A stretch of 64,000 nt of DNA from Heterobilharzia americana (Eukaryota; Platyhelminthes; Trematoda; Strigeidida; Schistosomatidae), in the NCBI GenBank assembly GCA_944470555.2, contig OX104127.1:156339276-156403275 (forward strand), given 5' to 3'. The notes under the pieces are model-generated. The model did not search any database. It had not been told where the DNA came from and saw nothing but the letters and a program-made list of their open reading frames with translations. Numbering within the stretch: position 1 is the first letter of the stretch; the number at the start of each line of letters is the position of its first letter. The position numbers and the translations under genes were made by a program. Below, piece after piece: positions 1 to 12,016 of the stretch.

Positions 1-912
1 TAACGTGAAAATATGCAAAGATGGTGATAACTGACCAGGAGGCATGATGGTGGGGAGATAAACTTGAACTATCCTTGCCTCTATGGCGGTATCTTTATGA
101 AGCCTACGGCTCTTGTACTTGTGACAACAAGATAATAGTGAAAAGAATGAGGTTACCAAAGAAAAGTCCTCCAGGCCTACTAGCTCAGCCCGCCATCCAC
201 CACCATATTGTCTCTATGGTCCTGATATGGTAACAATCAACAGGCAACACCATGATCATCCCTCCCCCATGACTACATAAAGTGTGGCTACCATTAGCAG
301 CAAAAAGCATGAGTTCTATTTAAATGTTTATAACTTCACTAAACTTCTGTACATAAGTTTTCTATACATAAGCGAGTACCTGGTCCAAATCTTCTATTCT
401 CTCCATTCCATAGTGATATCTTCGACTTCAGTTTAGTTTCCACTACTTTTGTACGCACCTTCATCTTCTTCCTCATAAGTTTATCTATAGACATTAGGTT
501 CCGGATACCCCTTCAAGTGACTTTCGCAGTCGGTACAATGAACTCACCCACATGTGTCATGGTCGATGTACTTCTGCGTAGTATTTCTGTGCTCCTGTTC
601 TGAAGTTCGTTTGCCGCTCGCTTTCGTCATTCATTTTTCAGGTTTACCCAACCAGTCCTTCATCCATATGGAATCCTGGTAGTCTAACTTGTTAGCGTGC
701 GCTATGCCATCTAGACCTTATGACGAACGCATAAGGCCCAAGGTCACAGCTGTACTACCCGCCCTACCTTCAAGAACATCGGGAGATTCAAACAATAGCG
801 AATAATCCCTACTTTGGAGCTGAGCTTGCTTCAGTATGATGATGCTGGTGTCTGTCTGTTTCATTATTTGTTGTCTGCATTGCCGTTCCTTCTCTAGAAG
901 CATCTTTTATGT
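1..912. repeat. Left arm of a 20.6-kb inverted repeat
   Basis: This segment is the reverse complement of 19711-20619. By eye only a handful of differences occur over about 910 bases (for example one extra G near 218, small changes near 279-287, a missing T near 797, a diverged end near 890-912), so the arms are about 99% identical. The homology already runs at base 1, so the arm may extend beyond the window. It has no convincing coding frame. A diverged third copy of its central part lies at 25548-26075. The repeat could be a long terminal inverted repeat or simply two copies of an unnamed repeat in opposite orientation. Confidence 0.93.
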
Positions 913-1028
913 ACCGGAAGGAACGGTGTCCTTTGCATAGCTTCATATTGTACATAACAGTCAGTTCACACTAACAAAATGATCGGACTTTGAACTGGTT
1001 TGTTTTCATGTAACTCATGTTATATGAA

Positions 1029-1690
1029 ATATATTATTATTATTATCAGTTCTGACACATAATGATCTAGGAGTCACAGTGATTCATGACTTGGAAACCA
1101 TAGCACACTTTCGATTGGTAGCAGCCTGGATTTTTAAGACACTGGACATTACGTAGAACGTTTACAAAAATAAGTAGTGATGTGTTACCATCTCATACAC
1201 ATCCATAGTTAGATATAAATTAGAAAACTGTACACAGGCGACAAATCCTCATCTGAAAGGTGATGCAGACCTTCTAAAAAGAGCTCGGAGGGCAGCCACT
1301 CATATGATCCCTGCGATGGCTGGCCTCACTTATGAAGATCGACTTAAGGAGTTGAACCTCTTCACTTTATCTCATCGCAGACAGAGGGGATATCTAATCA
1401 TGCCATACCGGATTCCAAGCCATTAATGACTTCAAACCTGATCTATCTTCACTTTTATTACCCACTAAGCCGGAACATTTCAGAGGACATAGTGCGATGC
1501 TACAAAAGCAAAGAACGAACACAGCCTCCAAAGAGTACTGGTTCTCGCGTCGAGTAATCAACGCATGGAACCGACTCTCAGAAGAAGTGGTATCTCATCA
1601 TAATAAGTATCCTTTGAATAGACGACAAACTAAATATCGAAGTGGTATGACGCCGTTGGGCATTGAGAATGCCAGGAGCTGACTGCAGCC
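1029..1690 (+). pseudogene. CR1-like LINE reverse transcriptase, C-terminal remnant
   Basis: Conceptual translation in shifting frames gives the typical tail of a CR1/jockey-type RT: a DLGVTV block near 1065, LENCTQA with LKGD near 1220-1265, RARRAATHMIP and LTYEDRLKELNL at about 1280-1360, and finally SRRVINAWNRLSEEVV near 1540-1590. Frameshifts and stops break it. A TTA tract at 1031-1045 precedes it. The catalytic domain is absent, so this is a dead 3' fragment. Confidence 0.8.
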
Positions 1691-1794
1691 TTGAATGCAT
1701 CTCCAGATGCAACATTCTAGGACAAGAACCTCTCTGGAAGAGGTAGCGTGGAATAAATCTTACATTTTACTAAGAACAACTTTGTAAGGAAACG

Positions 1795-2088
1795 GACTAA
1801 GGCGGCCTGGAGATTAGAATATTTGTAACGTCTGCTTACGACACGCATAGTCGCAAACTACTGGTTAAAACTGTACGCCGTAAGACAAGTGTGGGAGGTA
1901 ATTTTCTCCTCAATAAGCTCTGTCACGTCTGGAATGGACCTCCTGAGCTGATATGTACTGCCAGTTCATTACCTGTCTTTCACTCGTCACTCAATAAGCT
2001 GCTTACGGATGATGAGTCCATCACTCGCCTAGTCACTATCTATACTTTCTGGGCTAATGAATGCAAACTAGGACCTCTAAACCTGTAA
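1795..2088 (+). pseudogene. Second LINE RT C-terminal remnant
   Basis: An open frame at 1891-2088 encodes a block with FLLNKLCHVWNGPPE followed by SLPVFHSSLNKLL. This is the 'vWN.LP..iv.a.sl..Fk..Ld..l' ending of CR1-like RTs, and it resembles the ending seen on the minus strand at 10469-10846. The upstream part is only recoverable with frameshifts. It is a separate fragment from the one ending at 1690 because the same terminal domain occurs twice. Confidence 0.65.
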
Positions 2089-5085
2089 ATTAAGGCCATC
2101 AATAATCCAAATACTTTTGCCCTAATGGACCCAAAAAATATTGCACTGGGCGTCTGACTAATGCTCTACTAACTACGGTTGTGTAGTCGATAAAGTACAC
2201 ATTATTGAAGTGAATATCACCCTAACGTGAGGTTAGTTTTTCCCGTTAGTCTAAAAGTGAACACGGTGTACCTAAAAACTGGTAAGAAGTTTGCGTAAGA
2301 AAACGATAAGAGTTATTTTTACACGCATAATTTAAAGTTTGCGTATAGCTCGAGTGTCTATCTTCCCAATTTCGTCTTGTGTGGCACATCACTCTCCGGT
2401 TTCTGCTCATGTGTCCCTTTTTTCTTCCGTTTTCAGTTTAAGCTTGAAAAGAAAACCGTGAGCATAATTTTGACCAAAAATGCCAACATGCTGAATGTAC
2501 TACTTCATATGCGATGCCAGAAATTACTGAAGGAATTCACCAACTGGTTTTCCCCTATCGATTTTCAACCCTCTGAAAAGCTCCACAGCAAAATCGCCTA
2601 GCTGTTGACATCCTAGATGCTACTAGTTAAGAAAACGTAACTACGATAAGTGGTCTAAGGCCTCTGGGGGTCAAGGTGGCAGCGAAAATCTGGAAAAACT
2701 ACTAAACCTAAGAAATAGGCTCACCTGGTGGCTCAAAGCGAGACGTGTTCGCGGACGGACTTCTCCGGTATTTTATCTCATTTGGGCCCGTCCGATAGAA
2801 AACGATCAACAGTCAACATACCTCCTTGACAACGCTGCACGCTGTAATGTGAATTCATTGTGCGAAAGTCTATCACCATTGGATAAGAGTTCTTTAAATG
2901 TTTATTTCTTCGTACTGCAACAGCTAATACTGATGGCTACGTATGTATTGTTGTGTGGGGTAACACTACGAGTGGGCAATGCATGGACTTACATATTCAC
3001 TCGGATTATATGCTTATGCCGACACTTACCGTTACCTGAAATCGACGAAGTGAGTTTTTGTTGTTGAACATATATCTGATGATGCAGGGAACTGTACCGC
3101 CAGGTTAATCACCTAGGTCACGTGTAACACAAACGCCAAGTGTCGAGCAATTTTTGCGCCACTCTTTCATAAAAAGGAATGTTGGGTGGAAACGACCGAA
3201 CCTCATAGACAGTCTGTATGTAATGTGAAGTGACATTTTTCTGTTCTTTTTATAACTTGCAGTCACTTTTCGTATAACGATAACGTTGATGCCATACCTT
3301 CTTTACCATTCGGTACAGCCCAACCAATGGAGATTTCTCCACCATTGTCAGGTTTGTGGTGCTTGTAAACCGGCTTCTCATGTTAAACTGTTAATTTTAG
3401 AATGAAATATTCATTAATTTATTAAGCTAGACGTTATCTAGGGGAAATGACCTTGCTTGTGAAAGTAGAAAGCAAGTAATGCAGTTCTACTGACATGAGA
3501 AACTAGTTATTTCAGTTTAATGAGCTTTATGCGCTTATATTATCATTCTCCATAATGGACAGTGGTTTTCATCAACATGTTGTTTCTCTCCGGTACGAGA
3601 TTGTTCCGAATATGATGGCCGTAAAAATAATTCAAACCCGTCTTTAGAACGAGCCAAATGAAGCGTATCTATCGTATTGTTACATTCAGGCTGTAACCTA
3701 CACCTTATATGGCGTTGTTCTGTGCTTCTGCCGTCAACCGTTGAAGGCTATTCTTGCTTTATTCTGAGAAGTGTTTTATCTCTCTCTCATTACCTGGAAT
3801 GTATACCTGAATGAGTAGTGAAACGGAACATTTCTTGTTTGGTGTAAATTTTCCGTTCTGTACACAGCTCCGTTCGTCTGCTAATTCCTAGCGGTCTCAT
3901 TTTTGTTTCCAGATCCCATTCATTATGCAGTAGGTCCTTATCTGGTGGCAATTTTGGAGTGAACTGCAGTTATTCATCATATTTGTTAATCGTCCACTTA
4001 ATAGCTTTTAAATAAACCAAAGTATATGCTTCAATTAATTAACGAAATATTTCGGCCTGCCAAATGACCCAGACCTCACACAGTGGGACCTAATGAAATC
4101 TTCACATTCTGTGAAGGAGCTACATAGCAACAGAAAGACAAATCTCATCACATGCTTTAACCGACCGTCACCAATCAGCCGAACGGTCTTCGGACAGCGC
4201 TACCCCATATGGTGCCTGAGATGGATTGCAGTGATCGCTATCCGAACGCGGATTAATGACAGCCCAAAGACCTGACTCTCATCCTGTCTACCGGAATAGT
4301 CAAGCGGTGGGATATACAATTTCAGAGCTTCACGATGATCCGCCTGGCAATGTAGACACATGGCTGTCTCTTGCATAACAAAAAGGGTTTGTATGTCAAG
4401 GTGATAGGTTAGCGAAACGTTTCGAAACGCGACCAAATGTTCAATTTGCGTAGATGAGCGTCATCTTTTTTTTACAATGTAGCCCTTCCTATAGGGAAGG
4501 AAAAAAATGTTTTTACTTTTTTCGCTGCGATGCCCACGCTTCGCTACCCAGATGTCAAATATGGTCACCGTTGATGCATAAGCGTTTCCCATATTTGTAA
4601 AACATTTTCTTGGCGACGAAGAATTGTTTCTGTCCCAGATGCAGCCAGCAATGGATAAAACGTAGAAGCACCAGAGGAGATCGCCAACGATTTAACGTTC
4701 GATTCATCGTTTTGTCTTTTTCAAAGACAGCCTTGAACAGTCACAGACCGTTAGCAGCCACTTTTGGCAGCGATCCTTTAGGCATAGTTGGACCATTAAT
4801 GAAACCACTGCCCTTCTCTTCCCGTTGGTATTGCCTTAGGGGTCCCATGATCAGGATAGAACGGTAGCGAGCTATTGCGGCAAATAATTCCCTCAAATCA
4901 ACAACCCGAGTTTGAACCTGATTGAAGGCTGGTGTTGAACATCAGGGTTTTAACGTCTTCCTGGACCAAAGGGACGCGGTCAAGCATCCACGTTGTTTGC
5001 CGCGTTGGCACGCTAACGTGCACTACTCGTACACGATCTTCTACCCAGTTGGTCCCCTCTAATTATACCCAGCGTAAGATAAAAA
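2089..5085. other. No recognisable gene
   Basis: I recognise no coding domain, RNA gene or repeat family here. Open frames are all short (under 90 codons) and lack known motifs. The composition is like the surrounding decayed repeats. Confidence 0.5.
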
Positions 5086-5089
5086 TAAG

Positions 5090-5465
5090 TCCCCTCATGT
5101 TCGAAAACGTGAATAGCCACGTAGCGTCACACAATTCTCAAGAATCAAGAGTCTAGGGTTCGAGGAGATGCAACAATGATGCCGACCTTCATAGCTTAAC
5201 TGGATCCACAAAGATGAAGACACACAGCCAAGCAGCCGCGACGTCCGGCACGCCATCATGTTACGTTACAGTGCTGGTAATCCACCCTCCAGGCAGTCAG
5301 TTGGAACGCGTCGGTATCTTGACACGACCTCGCAAATATGCTGTTCCATCCGACTACGTTATTGTGTTCTTTCTTTATTTCATACTCGTGGGTATGTTAG
5401 AAGTATGAATAACTGGTGACTGGCCCCTGCGTCTGTCAAGTTCACACCAGGACAATTCCTAAATA
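5090..5465 (+). repeat. Solo LTR-like repeat of a Gypsy-type element
   Basis: The reverse complement matches 29060-29425, the presumed 5' LTR of the Gypsy remnant there, with recognisable similarity throughout, including the block around GTCGGCATCATTGTTGCATC and the segment around GACGTCGCGGC. A partial copy in this same orientation occurs at 32330-32560, and a diverged opposite copy at 33230-33560. No gag or pol is recognisable next to it, so it is probably a solo LTR or a displaced end. Confidence 0.65.
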
Positions 5466-6744
5466 AGTGAGCCCGGTCAAGGAAAAATTCTGAAATTAGA
5501 TTTCCAATGTTTAGGGTAAGCCAATTTGCGAGGAGAGGCACGGTTACAGTTAAACATTTTTATTGGAACACTCATTATGGCCTCAGTTGGTGCACCTTCA
5601 TAATTATACATTCTGCATGTAACGATCAGAATACGATTGGCCTGATCAGAAGGCACCGTCTAGCACAGAATAGGTTTCAACTCGACCAAAAGTATGCTAC
5701 CATGTCCCTATTGCGAACAGCATTTGGTTTCCTAGAGTTGCGCGCAGTCAAAGTATATCTGAGTGGTAAAGGACAACAACTTATTTGGTGATATCTACGT
5801 GGAGTCCATAGTACCATTTAATTATCACGCAATGTATGGCGAAAAGTCAAATCAACGATGCCACCCTGGTACAAAAACAGAAGTCCTACACCGCATGACA
5901 GCATGAAATTTATATTTTTAAATACTCTATAGAATAAGGATATACAATGAAAGCCATAGCAAGGGAAGTTAAGAAGGGAGAAACATGAACATAGAAAACA
6001 CTCCTTCTTGAAATTCTTGCTTCTCCGCCTGCTGCCTTGTCTGTTTTTTCCTCGTTGTAGAAAAGTATTCAGCCATAGACGTTGGCTTTGTTACCATCAA
6101 TAATTAACTACTTAAGGAACAGACCACGGCTGAAACTGCCCTTCATCGAGGGTAATCAGCCTTACTACGTTCAGAATACCTAACTACAACAAGCAGAAAT
6201 GAAAAATGTTCACTGGACTACAACTTCATAATTATCAAAATCTAGGATTAACCCGTTATAAAGGTGACCAGCAAAGTCCAACACTTACCAACTTCAAGGC
6301 TGTCGCGACCCGTGAAAACGAAGGACGTGATGTTCTGGAAGCCCATTTGGTGCATTTAGACAAGTCTGTTGCTTCTGGATGCTGGAGTCGGAAAATTGAA
6401 GACATTTGGCTTTCAGTCATAATATTCATCAAGATTATGAGTATTTATTGTGGAATGTTAGTGACACGCACGAATTATACAGTCCTGGAATCATCAGTGA
6501 AGTACAATATGTAGACAATTCGTGCATACATTCCTTCATAAACTTTTCATCATTATCTCGAGCAAAAAGTACAAACTGTTACAGTGGAAGTATTAGCTTT
6601 AAGCTTTAGTTTTCTTCAGGTAATGCCTGTGGTATCTAGATACAAACCTGGTTTTTTGTTAATGCGAAGACAATACTTCCGCTTGTCCAACTTGTAAATT
6701 TTCTGCACACTTATTCTGCTGGGATGTTCCATTATATGAACAAG
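5466..6744. other. No recognisable gene
   Basis: The longest frames (94 and 102 codons at 5507-5791 and 6206-6514, plus) show no domain I recognise. They may be degraded retroelement sequence downstream of the LTR, but I cannot place them. Confidence 0.45.
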
Positions 6745-6893
6745 TAGCACCTATATCTTCTAGTGACAACAGGTGGGATTGAGATTGCCTACCATGGAGA
6801 TGAATGTAATTTGTGTATCAACTTGTTCATGCTCGTGAAGATGGTGTGTGCCTGTATATTCAGGAATAAATATTATTATAATAATTCTTTTAG
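6745..6893 (+). repeat. LINE 3' end with ATT tail, copy 1
   Basis: About 145 bases from 'tatcttctagtgacaacagg' to 'aataaatattattataataa' recur almost unchanged at 7385-7530. The end in a short ATT repeat is typical of CR1/RTE-like LINE 3' termini. This copy has slightly different spacing and tail from the second one. Confidence 0.7.
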
Positions 6894-6929
6894 CCATGGG
6901 TTGGTGGGAATTTCAATTTCCTTAGCCCT

Positions 6930-7530
6930 CATACAACACACTTGGACAACAGCTAGATATGGTCATCAGAACGCTCCGTCAGTTCTAGACTTAGTATTCT
7001 CACTTACAGATGATGTGTGCTTCATCTGGCACCTAGCGCCTCCTGGGAAAAGTATTCACACTGTGGTGATCTCCAGATTTAAAGCAGACGTCTTGCACCA
7101 GGCCGACGGCCCAGCCAAACCCTATACATGGAAATGAAATGTGGAAGCTATTAACCCAGCAGTCTCTCTGGAGAACTAGGTAGCCAATCGAGAAGCCTCA
7201 GCTGAAGGTGCGTGGTGCTTTTTCGAACAGTTATAAGCTCGAGCGACTCAATCATTCATTTTGTGGACTGTTCCGAGGGGACGGGAACATGTTCCTTCAC
7301 GAAATCCGAATCATGCTACGACGTAAGAAAAGGTGTTAGAGTTCTGCTACCTACCTCGGTACTCCCCAGGTGGGTAAGCATTACAGAGAAGCACACATAT
7401 CTTCTAGTGACAACAGGTGGGATTGAGATTGCCTACCATGGAGATGATGTAATTTGTGTATCAGCTTGTTCGTTCCCGTAAAGATAGTGTGTGCCTGTAT
7501 ATTCAGGAATAAATATTATTATTATTATTA
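6930..7530 (+). pseudogene. CR1-like LINE endonuclease scrap plus 3' end (copy 2)
   Basis: The frame at about 6930-7135 reads like the end of a LINE apurinic endonuclease domain: QNAPSVLDLVFSLTDDV, then LAPPGKSIHTVVI, matching the family pattern 'pS.LDLvfTn....v....l.PlGkSDH..v'. The conserved SDH is altered to SIH. After about 180 unplaced bases comes the repeated 3' end at 7385-7530 with a clean ATT tail. The element has lost its whole RT, so it is a deletion derivative. Confidence 0.6.
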
Positions 7531-10465
7531 CCATACAGTATAAGGCGAATTCTCAGACTCGAAATATCTATCTGTGTGACGGAAGGCATTATTCGGTGAT
7601 CATGATTAAATACCCCCAAAGAATTGAAAGTGGTCCCAACGAAGGGGCGTTGAAATCCGTCTGATAGTCTGGCCAAAGAAAGGAATGTCCCGTCCAGACA
7701 GATAAATCAAAGTAAAACCACATCGGCTCCCTCCACAATCTTAGATAGAGTAAAACAATGGTGAAAGCGAAACGAAATTTTGAACATGGCAACTTAAAGC
7801 TGAATAAACTGGATTGCAGAAAGCGAACACAACCACATTTTTAGCGAGATTGGGAAACTGATATGAGTAATTCTGTACGTTGAAGCAACACTGGCAGTAA
7901 GAAAACAAGGCAGGTATAAAATGTTTCAATACAAAGACCAAAAATATGACAGTAACGGTAAATATAACTTCATATTCCCTTGGGAGGGATTTTTCTACAA
8001 TTTTCAACGGCATCACGTAGAGTCAGTCTCGATATCTGCTTACGACCGTAGATAACAGATTTTATGCTTACCGCACGCTATAACATTATTCTATCGACAT
8101 AACGGAAGGCGAAACTATTGGCCGAAAGTTCGAGTCTGATAAGTCAATGAGGCAGAATTTGTCGTGCGTCAGAGTGAAGTTCACTTTGAGTCAAAGGCCT
8201 GGCGCCATGCGCAATAGTTGGCTTGAGTAACTCTGCCGCCCAGTAGAAATTGTGGTCGTTAACGCCGGTGGACGACAAGAGGTATACAGAAAATTCAGGA
8301 TAATGTAGAGTTAACACGTTTTGCTATTCTAAGGCTAAAGGCGGAACATGACAGGGACTCGGTATCCTGCGGCAGCGAATGCTTAGGTCTCAAGATAAAT
8401 ATGGTGGTAGGTTTGGGTAGAGATTGAGACTCTTTAAAGGTACCATATATTTGAAAATGTACTCTAGACAACATTTTTCGTTTTGCGCTCGCGTTACCCC
8501 GGGATACCGAGACCGACTGAATTTTTTAAGGGGTGATTTTGTTCAGCTGTGTAAAACCTGTACGAGGAAGCGCACACAAAATAATTATGCTCTGTTGGAC
8601 TATTTGAGTTAGAAAAGACCCACCTCTTTGCGAGCTGCAGAAGTCCCACACTCGGTCATATTGCATTATTTTTGTGTTCGAAGAGATTTTTTCAAGCACG
8701 TAAGGTTTAGTAACTAAATGCTGACCGGAGCTCTATAAACGGTGGAAAAGTGACGAGGATGTGGCAGTAAACCATGAAAAGAGTGAGTGCCTGAGGGTTA
8801 GAAGCAAGGAGTTGGTAAGCCCTATTGACTTACCGGAACGGGCTCATGGAGGTGGAAATGATGCAGAGAGAACGGTGAACGGAGCAGTAATCAAGGGTTG
8901 AGGATCATACCTTTGTAACGGCGCAACTGGTCTAGTGGAAGAAATTCAAGCAGTATGTCATATAGACAAACAAATATTTTATTCTCACATTAGTATTTAA
9001 CATGAGAGAAGCCAGTTTACAGGCATCATCGCATTGGTATATATCGAAAACTCCACTAGATTTTACCTGTCCTGGTTGATGCAGTGGGGAGTCGTTAAAC
9101 TATTAAAACTTCAAGGCAGAGCGTCAAAGTGAGGACAAAAAGAATTCTTATTCTCATATAATGGATTAAACTTGAGTGATACTAGTTCACAAGCACCGTC
9201 AGTTTGATAATTCTCGGAAGTTTACAGAACAGTATTCGGTATTATATAATCCACATACCAAGTTATTGATGTTCATAACCTTATTAAAACATACTGCAAA
9301 TTATGAGACGGGTATGAACTTCCACCTGACATTAGGCAGATAGGCTACGCCATCAATAACGAAAGCGCGCAATGTTCGAAGTTTGCGCTATAACCAGCCG
9401 ACGTTGTTAGCCCATCTGCATAGCTTTTTATTTAGCAATATAAACACCCATTCATTAGAAAATTCTTCGGTTTTTAGCTTTGCTAACCACAGAGGACCAA
9501 TTTATACCAACAGAAGTACACGTAAGCATCGACAGTTATGTAACCAAGGAGGTGTCTAAATCACTGCACTTTCAGTTCACTATGTTATGTCTGAAGAAAG
9601 GCACATTAATTCCACTAGGAATTCTTGTAGTAGATGTAAATGCACGTTAAAACAGTTAATTGTCCAAAAGAAGTGGTCATACATAGGTTTCAGGCATCTT
9701 TCATATTAGCATAAGTAGCAACATTCGTGAGGTGAGTCTGATGTATGGTAACTTTTACTTGAAAGGACCGCTGATACAGAGTACCAAAAACAATGTAGTT
9801 TGGAACAGCTGCAGGTAAGTCGTGTTCTGAGCCAATAGGTGAGTGGTCTTGTTTAGTCGTTTGTTCACTATATTTGTCCCACCATGAATGTTGGGAAAGT
9901 TTAGACGGTTCATGACTTCAGAATTCTGACCAGTGAGTGAGTTGTTCGTGAAGATGTCTCAGAAACAGCCAAAGATTGGGAGCAGTCCAATAGTTCTTGG
10001 AGTCAGGACAGCAGGTACTATTTCCACTAAATACGTATGTTCAGATTGAAACTCAGCATCAATGTCCTCATCGAGGTATTGCTGCAAATAAAAAAGGAAG
10101 AAGAAGCACGACAGCATATGTAAAAGAGAATTACTACGCAGTCCAGTGTAGAAAAGGGAAGGGCCCTACACTTTCAGACCTGTTCGAACCTTATGTACGT
10201 TTTCATGTATGCGTGTGTGATTAACTCCACGGTTTTCCCACTACAAGGTTCTTAGAAATTTTCAACATCTGGGGTATGTCGTAGTAGTTTTGAGGGAAAC
10301 CAGTGCATATAAAGTTCATTATAATGAGGAGGGGAACCAGTACTCACACCCCTGTTAGCAATCGTATACCCATCAGTGTGAGAGGAACTCGGGGACCATC
10401 ACAACTCTGTTTCATACATTTAGAGGTGCAGGCACTTCCTCATTAGCCCAGGATGCATAGATAGT
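7531..10465. other. No recognisable gene
   Basis: Mostly unrecognised. A stretch at about 8780-8940 (plus) can be read as something like the RT-connection of an RTE element (ECLRVRSK, then NGAVIKG and GSYLCN), but it is too short and broken to call. The 91-codon minus-strand frame at 7741-8016 and the 75-codon frame at 9997-10224 show no motif. Confidence 0.4.
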
Positions 10466-10468
10466 GGC

Positions 10469-11794
10469 TTATTGAGCGAAAGACTTGTTGTTTATTAGTA
10501 GCCCACTAAGTGAAGAGTGGAAAAGTGTTAACGAGCTCACCGCAGGGGTTTCTTCTCGAAGCTTGTTCCAAATATGCGCAAATTTATTGAGGAAGAAACT
10601 GCCTCGCAGGCTTGTCGCACAACACTCAGTTTCAAGTAATACTTTGTGGTTACATATATTGTAAGTATACGTTATAACTAGCTTGATTTGCAGGACCGGT
10701 ATAGTGTAGGTGCTGATGCAGTAACTTATAATAAATTTGAGGTTCAGCCTAAGTCTCCTCTTCCAGAGTGGTTCAACCCAAGCGGTTACACCTGACCAGT
10801 GTAGTCTAGACCGGAGCCAGCCCCTAATGTTCTGAAGGTGAAGCAACGTCGTATCCCCTCGACTTTCACATTAACCGCTCCTTCGAAGGCCACTGAGAAT
10901 AAACGGGCAACACTCTAAAAGTGGGCGAATGCACACTTTAAAGAGTAGGGCCCGTGACTCGGTGTCATAGAGGTTACTAACGTCTATCCCAAGAGTTAAC
11001 GTGACTTAAATCTGGTATATGCTGTTTGTTCCGAGAACGTCAAGTCCCTGGAATATCTGATGCCAAGATCTAGCACAGAAGACCGCCTAGGCAGCTGTTT
11101 TCTGCATACCTTGAGGGTCAAATCATGGTTGTCATCGCCTATGGTAAGCCAGCCGAATTTGTCACTATGGATTCAAGGTGGGACTCAGTATACCATGGTG
11201 CAAGTTTAACCAGTTCCTGTCGGGTGGTATCCAGAGTATTGTTTGGTTCATGGGACTGACAAGTGTACACAACCTTCGAGTCGTCGGCGTATAAAAGTGT
11301 TTCACCTTCACTGAAACAGTTACACGCACTGCTGATATAAATTACGAACAGCAAAGGCCCAAGGACACTACCCTGTATGGCTCGGCTAGTTATATGGTTA
11401 AGTTAAGACTGCACGGAGTTTACTTTCGCGATTCGGGTGCGATCGCTAAGAAATGATTTTATCCAACTAGGTAAGGGGCCGCGAATACCAATTGACTGTT
11501 GCTTATTAAAGAGTATATTAGGAGACACCTCATCAAATGCCTTTGATATGTCAGAGTACAGAACAATGACGAGTTTGCATGCCTCGTGGGTTACCAGTGA
11601 TGAAGTTGACGAAATCAAAGCGGCAGGTAACACAAGACCTATTCTTTATGAAACCGCGCTGAGACGTAATTACGCTCTCTGTTAATAAGTAACCAGAGAC
11701 ATCGTTCTTAATTACTTTTCCCACAACTCCAGAGAGAACCGGTGTTATATTGATGTACCCTAAATTATTGACACTCGATATGTCCCCGGACTTG
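10469..11794 (-). pseudogene. CR1-like LINE A: reverse transcriptase, C-terminal part
   Basis: In minus-strand order I see KSGDISSVNNLGYINITPVL (finger block) near 11780-11720, QRGFIKNRSC near 11660, SDISKAFDEV near 11545, GIRGPLPSWIKSFLSDRT near 11475-11420, the catalytic YADD in LLYADDSKVVYTC near 11290, and finally the C-terminal FLNKFAHIWNKL block near 10600-10560. Several frames must be joined. The thumb between about 11139 and 10846 is poorly recognisable. YADD is intact, but the frame is not. Confidence 0.78.
11785..11794. repeat. Target-site duplication, copy at the RTE 3' end
   Basis: CCCGGACTTG here matches 14935-14944 exactly. It lies at the junction between the CR1-like RT and the 3' tail of the RTE insertion. 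In the CR1 reading it encodes part of the KSG block, so it is host-LINE sequence duplicated on insertion. Confidence 0.75.
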
Positions 11795-12016
11795 TATTAT
11801 TTAACATAAATATTCGTCCCTTAAGTTCCTAGTGGAACGTATGGCTTCAGTGGCACGTCTTCAGTCCACTCTGTTCTCTGCAATCTTTTGAACCTGTCTC
11901 CACGATGGTCCACAAGCTCTCATTCCTTCTTCAAACCATCTCCTCCATGTCACACTCACCTCGGACGCCCAACTCGTCGTTTCCCATCTGGGTTCCACCC
12001 AAGCACGTGATGTCCC

